A DNA stretch of 47,048 nt. Source: Streptomyces sp. PT12. Its GTDB lineage: Bacteria; Actinomycetota; Actinomycetes; Streptomycetales; Streptomycetaceae. The position numbers and the translations under genes were made by a program. Under the pieces are notes generated by a model, which did not search any database, was not told the origin of the DNA, and saw nothing but the letters and a program-made list of their open reading frames with translations. Position 1 is the first letter of the stretch, and each line of letters starts with the position of its first letter. Positions 41,182 to 47,048 of the stretch are shown here, piece by piece. The stretch is taken from assembly GCF_003311645.1 (NCBI RefSeq), contig NZ_QEST01000167.1:1-47048 (forward strand), in the 5' to 3' direction.

Positions 41182-42378
41182 TCATCCCGCCAGCAGGAGG
41201 CAGGCATCCCAGCCCGAGCCGGGCGAGGTGTCGCCCCGGCTTGTGTGGTGGGCCAGGAACACGCCAGCCGTACCGTCCATCAGCCCGTCATGCGGGGGTG
41301 GCCCGTGACGACGCAGGTGTTCCTCCGTTCGGGCGTGGAGACGTGGCAGGTGCTCGACCAGCGGACTGTCTCCTCCCGCTTCGGTGGTCGTCCGCCAGGT
41401 CGTGTGGAGGACTCCGGCCCAGCCGTGGCACAGTGACGCGTCGGTGAGCTGGGCCAGTTGACGTTCGTCGTCGAGACAGCCGAGGAGCGCCTCCTCGGCG
41501 AGTTGCTTGCGCTGAGGGTCGCCGAGGGCAAGGGCGGCAATCTGCTGGGAACGGGCCAGGCCGGGGGTTCCGTAACACCAACTGGGCCGTCCCGGGCCAG
41601 GCCGTCTCGTCGCGCGCTCGTGATGTTCCTGGCGGGAAATCGTCTCCGGCCACCAGGCCCGCGCTCCGGCGCCTGATCGCCATAGGTCCAGCCAGCCGAG
41701 GATGCGGCCGATGGCATCGGCCTGTCCCGGAACGGCGTTGTCGTGTCTCATCGCCGCTCCCAGGAGTGCCAGCGGCCCCGCGATCCCGTGGGCCATCCCG
41801 AGATTGGCATGGCCGCCTGGCCAGTCGGTCGACGGCTGGTCGCCTGGGCCGTTGTCGGACCACCAGCCGGGGAGTTCCACGCCATCGGTCTTCAACGGTT
41901 CGGTCAAACGGACCAGGTAGCGCAGCACACCGAGGAGCGGTTCGCTTCCAGCGTGCCGACGCAGCAGGTAGGCCCCCAGCCCGGTCAGACCGCTGATGAG
42001 GTCGAACTCCCGTAAGGCGGGCCGCTGACCGCGGTCGATCCGTTCATGTGCCTCTTCGAGGAGACGCAGGGTCATCGTGGTGATGTGGGCGTCGAGAGTC
42101 GCCAGGGCCTTCGCGTACAACGGTGGTCCGGCGGCCTGGAGGGCAAAGGCGACGGCCGGGGCGCCCTGGTACAGGCCGCACGCCTTCGGGTCCGCGATCA
42201 GTGGAGCGCGAGTCATCGCGGTCGCCCACAGGTGTGCGGTGTGCCAGTCCCCGATGCCCATGCGGGCCTGTTCCATGTGCAGCAGGCCAATCCCCGCGGC
42301 CCCGCGGTAGAGGGACTGCCTCCACCACGCTTCGGCGTCCGGCCGCGGTATGGCTGGTCCGGAGTGGCGCTGCCTCAT
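41182..42378 (-). CDS. Lanthionine synthetase C-like cyclase (LanC) with TTA codon
   Basis: The protein has 398 residues; ATG 42378 overlaps the LanB stop (ATGA). Zinc ligands are Cys268 in SWCYGTPG and Cys317-His318 in LCHGWAGVLH. The GxxG repeats SLYRGAAGIGLL and DLISGLTGLGAYLL are typical of the alpha-toroid. It catalyses addition of precursor Cys to dehydrated Ser/Thr. Leu122 is encoded by TTA (42013-42015), so expression likely requires bldA. It lies 93 bp before the methyltransferase gene. Confidence 0.92.
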   Translation of the reverse strand: MRQRHSGPAIPRPDAEAWWRQSLYRGAAGIGLLHMEQARMGIGDWHTAHLWATAMTRAPLIADPKACGLYQGAPAVAFALQAAGPPLYAKALATLDAHITTMTLRLLEEAHERIDRGQRPALREFDLISGLTGLGAYLLRRHAGSEPLLGVLRYLVRLTEPLKTDGVELPGWWSDNGPGDQPSTDWPGGHANLGMAHGIAGPLALLGAAMRHDNAVPGQADAIGRILGWLDLWRSGAGARAWWPETISRQEHHERATRRPGPGRPSWCYGTPGLARSQQIAALALGDPQRKQLAEEALLGCLDDERQLAQLTDASLCHGWAGVLHTTWRTTTEAGGDSPLVEHLPRLHARTEEHLRRHGPPPHDGLMDGTAGVFLAHHTSRGDTSPGSGWDACLLLAG

Positions 42379-45300
42379 CGGTCGTCGTCTCCTCGTCGGG
42401 CCCGCCACGCGACCGCCACCTGGCGTGCGAGAGCGCGACACGCCTTCTCGTCCTCACGGTCCATGCCGACGGCCCGGTTGTGATGCATGTGGAGAAGGGA
42501 CTCGAGAACCGCGTCCACGTCGGCGTCCTCGGGGAGTGACTCCCGATAGGAGGCCAAAGCGGCGGCCCGCCTCTGCCACGCCTGCCCGAGCTCCGCCGCC
42601 CCTCGAAGGAGAGGGTCAGGCAGCTCCTTCAGGGACAGGTCGAGAGCCTGGTCCTTGACCGCCCGGTCGACAACCGCCGCCGCTGGAACGGGCCGGGTGG
42701 CCAGCCAGCCCATTCCGTCGTGAGAGCCGAGGAAGCCCCGGGTGATGGCCGTCATCCCCATGGCCACCAAGGCCGTTGCGGGAACGGCACGGGCGGACGG
42801 GTGGCGTAGGGCGGCAGCGACGGTGCGGGAGTCGGCGACGAACGCCGCCTCGGCTGCTTCCATCGCCGCGCCGTCGCCGTAGCGGCCGATCTCGGGGCCG
42901 TAGCTGTCGAGGACCAGCTCGCCGGCCACCTTGGCGTCCCGCAGTCCATTGGCCCACTCCGCGACTGCGGCCACCTGAGCATCCGAGTCCTCTGCCTCCG
43001 AGGCACGGATACGCAGTCGAAGGTGGTCCGTCTCAAAAGGGCTGCGATAGCGCACGAACCAGTAGGCGGGATCGCCGGGGAGGGCCGCGAGGAGCCGGGG
43101 CAGGTGCTCGGCGATGATCTCGTCGAAGCACTCCGGGTGCGTATGGACCTTCGCGTTCAACCATCGGGCGCCGAGGAACCCGGGCGGGCGCCTGTGGGCG
43201 TTGGTCAGCCGAGGCAAGAGGCCGCCAAGGGGAGAAGGTGCGGGCTGACGCGTCGTGACGAGAGGAAGGGCGATCTCGTGAACGTGGCCGTTCAGCCATC
43301 CCCATTCATCGGCGCTGGCGCTTGTCTCAGTGAGCACAGCCCGCGCCTTCCGCCTGAGGTGAGCTCGCAGAATGGCGGCGTGAGTGGGCTCGTCGAGGGT
43401 GAGGCGGAGGGCCCGGTCGTCGTCATGCAGCTCGACCGTGCCGGGACAACGCCAACGCTGTCGCCACTCATCGAGGGCCTGTCGCCACGTGTCCTCGTCG
43501 GCGGTTTCGTCGGGCAGATCAGCGCCGGTGAGCTGCCACCGGCACGGAGACAGGACAGTTCGTCGATAGCGCACGCGGGGCAGACAGGGCAGGCGGCTGG
43601 CATGCGGTCCCCAGTCGAACCCTGTCCACGCCGCGGTGAAAGCTCTGGGCAGATGGGCCAGGAAGCGGGCCAGCGGCGGAGGCTGCTTCTCCAGCGCCAT
43701 CGCATGGAAGACCTGCGGCTCGACCACCCTCCGCCGGGAGACGCTGACCAAGTAGAGGCTGTTCCGAGTTGCGGTGACGGCGAGATCGTCAAGAGGGACC
43801 GCATTCACGCGGTCCGCGTGACGGTGCTCGCCCAGCGAGATGACGTCGTGGAGATAGACCGGAATGCGGCAGACGTTTTCGGTGTGCGGATAGATGGGCG
43901 GGAACGATAACTGCACCGGAAGGGCTCCGGCAGTCAGGGTGGGCACGCTTCGGTATACCTCCCCCAGACCTGAGCCGACCGCGGCTGGAGTGAAGCGTGA
44001 CGTGAGCGTTCCGGCAGAGCGGGCAGGGGTAACCGTAAGCGTGTATGCGCCGCGCTGAAGTGCCTCAGTGCTCGCAGCATGAACGCGGGCCGATATTTCC
44101 ACGTGCGGTGGCAGGCACCACTCGTCAATTTTCTCAACGTCGGCCAACCTGGCGAGCAGTTCATCGGTGAGCACGATCTCGTGTTCTCCGTTCACCGCAG
44201 CTCTCCACGCCAGCGCCAGCAGGCGTTCATCCCGCTCGTTCGGCCACGGCTGAGGTGAAACCAACAGGCTGCCGGGATATTCGGCCGGGAAGCCGAGGCC
44301 GGAGGCCGGGTCGACGACGTCTGTGAGGGGCACCAAAGTGCCGGTGCCGTACCGCTCCCAGAAGGCCACATGGAAGTCCTTCCACACGGCCTGGCCCGTC
44401 GGCTGACGCGAGAGCAGAAGCAGGGCAGTCGCGGCGCGCTCCAACTCCAGGGCAACGCCCCTCGGGAGGTGCACCTCGCAGTCGAGCAGCAGATCGACCG
44501 CGAGGAGGGTACGCCCGGCCGTTGAGAGGCCACGCATGCGGCGCGTGATGGTCCCGCGCAGGCGTGCTTGTTCGCCTGGGAGGGCTTCGTGGTTGTGCTG
44601 ATGGACGTCGGCCTGAATGGCTTCGAGGTTTTCAAGCAGTCGCCCGGCGCCTGGGACGGTGTTCGCCCCTGCCTCGCGGAGTCGTTCGACGAGATGGCCG
44701 AGCGGGTCGGTCTCGGTCAACGGGGCGCGCAGGCCGGAGATGAGGAAACCTCGTTGAACGAGCTCGGTGAGCATGGAGACCGCCCTGGCCCGGTCGGTCC
44801 CCGGGAAGGCCGCGGCGACCCTGTCGGCGAGAGAGCCAAAACGCACGCGCGTCGCGGCTATCTGCCGCACCGTACGCACGGCGTCGGTGTACCGAATGCT
44901 CGCACGCCGAGGTCCGCCATGAGGGACTTGCAGTCTCGCGCCGCGCCGGACGGCGAGATTGTTGAACACCACGTCCAGGCGCTCCAGCAGAAGGAGTTGC
45001 GATTCCAACGTGGCGGCGACACTGGCCAACCATTCCGTGTCGACGCGAGCAACGGACCGGTGCTCGCGTCCCCAACGCACTCGGGCAGTCGGCGCCAGCT
45101 CGACCGGAGATACGCCGGCGAACAAGCCGAACGGGGTCGGGCGGCCGGTGGCGCGCAGCAGGTAACGAACCGTGGCCAGCGTGGCACGACGGAGCTGTTT
45201 GGCCGAGGTGTTCGCGCCCGAGAGGGCGGCTTCGACTCGATCGGCGAGGGTGACACTTGCTTGTCGAATGGCTTCTGGGAGGCCAGGCCGTGACCACGTC

Positions 45301-45425
45301 TGCTCCAGCCACTCACGGCACGAGTCCTCGCTACCCACATCAGGCCAGGAGGCGGCTGTCTGGTTCAGAGGCGAGGCCGCGGCGCGCAGAAGCGCTACCC
45401 CGGTGTGTCGATACAGCGGTTTCAC
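42375..45425 (-). CDS. Lantibiotic dehydratase (LanB, FxLD type) with TTA codon
   Basis: The protein has 1016 residues from GTG 45425. The N-terminal glutamylation part starts PLYRHTGVALLRAAASPLNQ and contains YLLRATGRPTPFGLFAGVSP, the conserved lantibiotic-dehydratase block. The C-terminal elimination part, corresponding to the thiopeptide-type SpaB_C domain, starts at about residue 720 with WLNAKVHTHPECFDEIIAEH, then WFVRYRSPFETDHLRLRIRA and LVLDSYGPEIGRYG. It is therefore a full-length, non-split class I enzyme. It uses Glu-tRNA to dehydrate Ser/Thr. Leu506 is a TTA codon (43908-43910). Confidence 0.92.
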   Translation of the reverse strand: MKPLYRHTGVALLRAAASPLNQTAASWPDVGSEDSCREWLEQTWSRPGLPEAIRQASVTLADRVEAALSGANTSAKQLRRATLATVRYLLRATGRPTPFGLFAGVSPVELAPTARVRWGREHRSVARVDTEWLASVAATLESQLLLLERLDVVFNNLAVRRGARLQVPHGGPRRASIRYTDAVRTVRQIAATRVRFGSLADRVAAAFPGTDRARAVSMLTELVQRGFLISGLRAPLTETDPLGHLVERLREAGANTVPGAGRLLENLEAIQADVHQHNHEALPGEQARLRGTITRRMRGLSTAGRTLLAVDLLLDCEVHLPRGVALELERAATALLLLSRQPTGQAVWKDFHVAFWERYGTGTLVPLTDVVDPASGLGFPAEYPGSLLVSPQPWPNERDERLLALAWRAAVNGEHEIVLTDELLARLADVEKIDEWCLPPHVEISARVHAASTEALQRGAYTLTVTPARSAGTLTSRFTPAAVGSGLGEVYRSVPTLTAGALPVQLSFPPIYPHTENVCRIPVYLHDVISLGEHRHADRVNAVPLDDLAVTATRNSLYLVSVSRRRVVEPQVFHAMALEKQPPPLARFLAHLPRAFTAAWTGFDWGPHASRLPCLPRVRYRRTVLSPCRWQLTGADLPDETADEDTWRQALDEWRQRWRCPGTVELHDDDRALRLTLDEPTHAAILRAHLRRKARAVLTETSASADEWGWLNGHVHEIALPLVTTRQPAPSPLGGLLPRLTNAHRRPPGFLGARWLNAKVHTHPECFDEIIAEHLPRLLAALPGDPAYWFVRYRSPFETDHLRLRIRASEAEDSDAQVAAVAEWANGLRDAKVAGELVLDSYGPEIGRYGDGAAMEAAEAAFVADSRTVAAALRHPSARAVPATALVAMGMTAITRGFLGSHDGMGWLATRPVPAAAVVDRAVKDQALDLSLKELPDPLLRGAAELGQAWQRRAAALASYRESLPEDADVDAVLESLLHMHHNRAVGMDREDEKACRALARQVAVAWRARRGDDDR

Positions 45426-45504
45426 GTCGGTTCCGTCTTCCGCCGTTGGGAAGGGGGGGTGGGGCCGGGGTGAATCAATCACCCCGGCCCCGTGGAGCGC
45501 TGTG

Positions 45505-45681
45505 TCACACGGCGCTGGCGCAAGCCGAGGCGCAGGTGGACTCACACCCGTCGCCCGTGCCGCAGGCGTCGGGCATCGTGTCGGCGCCAACCTCGGTGAC
45601 GATGGTCACGTCGAGGTCGAACGGATCGATGTCGGACTCCGGCCGATCGATCGTTGCGGTGCTCAGCATTGTCGACGCCAT
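45505..45681 (-). CDS. FxLD-type lanthipeptide precursor
   Basis: A 58-residue peptide; ATG 45681 has GAGGAC nine bases upstream. The leader starts MASTMLSTATIDRPESDIDP, and FDLD at 21-24 is the signature recognition motif. The C-terminal region has four cysteines (40, 46, 50, 54) and dehydratable Thr35, Thr42, Ser48, Thr49, Ser52 and Ser56, so up to four rings are possible. The likely core lies after about residue 30 and ends CASACASAV. The leader cleavage site and protease are not evident in the window. It is followed after 79 bp by lanB. Confidence 0.92.
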   Translation of the reverse strand: MASTMLSTATIDRPESDIDPFDLDVTIVTEVGADTMPDACGTGDGCESTCASACASAV

Positions 45682-45929
45682 CTTGTCCTCTTTCTCCCAT
45701 AGCACCTGTTGAAGCAGAGACAGGCCGCCACTTACCCCCAGTAGTCGACGTCCTGCGGCTCTGTGACTACGGTGAACCCAACTGCCGTGAAGTCGCAAGA
45801 CGTTGAGTTGCACATGTGCGAATCCTGCTCGTGTCAGCAGGCCCCAAACCTCCGTGCACTGATGCTGGATGAACAGGTGGGGGATGATGAGCAGCACACC
45901 ATGCGCACGCCAGCAGCCGAGGAGAGACC

Positions 45930-46790
45930 ATGGCCAAGCCACTGGCGACGATGCGACGCAAGCGCCTCGGCCTGGAGCTGAAGCGCATGCGCGAGGCGCG
46001 GGCCCTGGATCGGGAGGCCGTCGCGAGCATCCTCCAGACGGACTTGTCTCGCATCTCACGCATCGAGACCGGGAAGGCGACCCTGAGCAGGCTTGAGCTG
46101 AGCACCTGGCTCGACGCCTGCGAGGTCAACGATGACCGGCTCCGCTCCGGGCTCCTTCAGCTCAACGCGCAGGGGAGGAAGAAGGGCTGGTGGCAGAAGA
46201 GGGGAGACTTCATCCCGCCCACCCTCCAGGAGGCCATTGACCTGGAGCAGACGGCGAGCGTCATCTTCGAGCATCGACAGGCGTTCGTCCCCGGCCTTCT
46301 CCAGACGGCCGAGTATGCGGAAGCCATGATCCGCAGCTTTCCACTGGTCGGCGGCGGCACCGTCGAGGAGGGCGTTCAGGTGCGCATGACCCGCCAGGAG
46401 GTCCTCGACGGACCGAGCGCGCCGCAGGCGTTCTGGATCCTGGACGAGGCGGCGTTGCACCGCGAGGTGGGCGGCCCGAAGGTGATGGCAGGTCAGCTCA
46501 GGAAGCTACTCGACGCCGGCAACCCACCCCACTTGAACATCCAGGTTCTCCCTTTCAGGCGGGGCGCATACCACTGCATCTCCAGCTCTTTCCATCTTTT
46601 CACTTACAAAGAGCCATCCGAAATGGACCTGGTGCTCGTGGAATATGAGCGAGGGAGGCTCTTCCTGGAGGAGGACTATGATGTGGAACCATTCCGGCGT
46701 TCATCCGACCGCCTGAGAGATCAGGCGCTTTCGACGGAAGACTCCAAGGAGTTGATCTCCTCCATCATGCAATCCTTTGAGCGAAACTGA
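45930..46790 (+). CDS. XRE-family regulator with DUF5753 domain
   Basis: The protein has 286 residues; GAGGAGAG precedes ATG 45930. The N-terminal HTH is LGLELKRMREARALDREAVA and LQTDLSRISRIETGKATLSR. The DUF5753 part starts IDLEQTASVIFEHRQAFVPG and has LLQTAEYAEAMIRSFP, and ends at the C-terminus. These proteins are abundant in streptomycetes and usually sit next to a DUF397 gene, as here (nine bases to the next start). Its position divergent from the FxLD precursor suggests local regulation. It shares a 248-bp promoter region with the lanthipeptide operon. Confidence 0.9.
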   Translation: MAKPLATMRRKRLGLELKRMREARALDREAVASILQTDLSRISRIETGKATLSRLELSTWLDACEVNDDRLRSGLLQLNAQGRKKGWWQKRGDFIPPTLQEAIDLEQTASVIFEHRQAFVPGLLQTAEYAEAMIRSFPLVGGGTVEEGVQVRMTRQEVLDGPSAPQAFWILDEAALHREVGGPKVMAGQLRKLLDAGNPPHLNIQVLPFRRGAYHCISSSFHLFTYKEPSEMDLVLVEYERGRLFLEEDYDVEPFRRSSDRLRDQALSTEDSKELISSIMQSFERN

Positions 46791-46799
46791 GAGCAGCAC

Positions 46800-47000
46800 A
46801 TGCGATACGGCCTCCCGGAAGACCGCTGGACGAAGTCGTCTTACAGCACCGCAGGCGGTAACGATTGCCTGGAAACACAGACCATTGACGGGCATCTGGC
46901 TGTCCGTGACAGCAAGACACCAGAACGGGGTGCGCATATATTCACCCCAGAGACTTGGGGCTCCTTTCTGAAATTCGTGAAATCCCAAGGCATTTACTGA
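46800..47000 (+). CDS. DUF397 protein
   Basis: The protein has 66 residues. WTKSSYSTAGGNDCLETQTI, HLAVRDSKTPERGAHIFTPE and WGSFLKFVKS are the conserved DUF397 pattern, as found with XRE/DUF5753 partners. Whether such pairs are toxin-antitoxin-like or pure regulators is unclear. It starts nine bases after the stop of the XRE gene and is very likely co-transcribed with it. Base composition is lower in GC than the cluster genes. Confidence 0.9.
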   Translation: MRYGLPEDRWTKSSYSTAGGNDCLETQTIDGHLAVRDSKTPERGAHIFTPETWGSFLKFVKSQGIY

Positions 47001-47048
47001 GGTTGAACTCGTGGTGTCGTGAGGGCTGACGGTTCGTCGCTGGTGCGG

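Overview
The window looks like a Streptomyces or closely related actinomycete chromosome. It has very high GC, GTG and TTG starts, rare TTA codons placed in regulators and biosynthetic genes, and typical actinomycete families (SARP, MmyB-type regulators, DUF2637, XRE/DUF5753-DUF397 pairs, an FxLD lanthipeptide system).

Layout. (1) 1-3456 is a graveyard of mobile DNA: a 5'-truncated IS5-type transposase, a 3'-truncated IS630-type transposase, a DUF2637-like gene, the C-terminal part of a large serine recombinase, and a headless PadR-type regulator. (2) 3507-5369 is a Ser/Thr kinase with an extracellular solute-binding domain. A decayed Ig-like gene (about 5608-5970) follows, then roughly 350 bp without a gene. 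(3) 6325-37589 is a large accessory biosynthetic region. (4) 37790-39787 holds a secreted M14 carboxypeptidase with a strong terminator and an ArsR-like regulator. (5) 39838-45681 is an FxLD-type lanthipeptide locus on the minus strand (precursor, LanB, LanC, methyltransferase). It is flanked by an XRE/DUF5753-DUF397 pair (45930-47000).

The main cluster has no KS/CLF pair, modular PKS or NRPS. Its core is a KAS III, a free ACP, a type II thioesterase, an AfsA-type hot-dog protein, an HAD phosphatase next to a dTMP-kinase-like protein, and an NADP/F420-type reductase. Two MmyB-family regulators sit with them. This set of families resembles the methylenomycin/AHFCA logic: a beta-ketoacyl-ACP is joined to a glycerol-derived triose phosphate to give a butenolide phosphate, which is then dephosphorylated and reduced. 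Around it lie genes I do not associate with the known pathways: a GH3-type adenylate-forming enzyme, a tandem ABM-like protein, a tautomerase, two methyltransferases, a FAD oxidoreductase, a P450, an in-frame methyltransferase/carboxymuconolactone-decarboxylase-like fusion, a two-component flavin monooxygenase, an AKR, an acyltransferase, an ADH-ALDH pair and three proteins I do not recognise. The product is probably a small butenolide or cyclopentanoid acid that is methylated, oxidised and perhaps amide-linked. This is inference from gene content.

Regulation appears layered: two MmyB-type activators, a NarL-type two-component pair whose genes overlap tail to tail, and a SARP. The response regulator, the histidine kinase and the SARP each carry a TTA codon, as do lanB and lanC, which suggests bldA control of both clusters. 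A near-identical 19-bp partly palindromic motif occurs in two intergenic regions and an 11-bp version of it in a third, so it may be a cluster operator.
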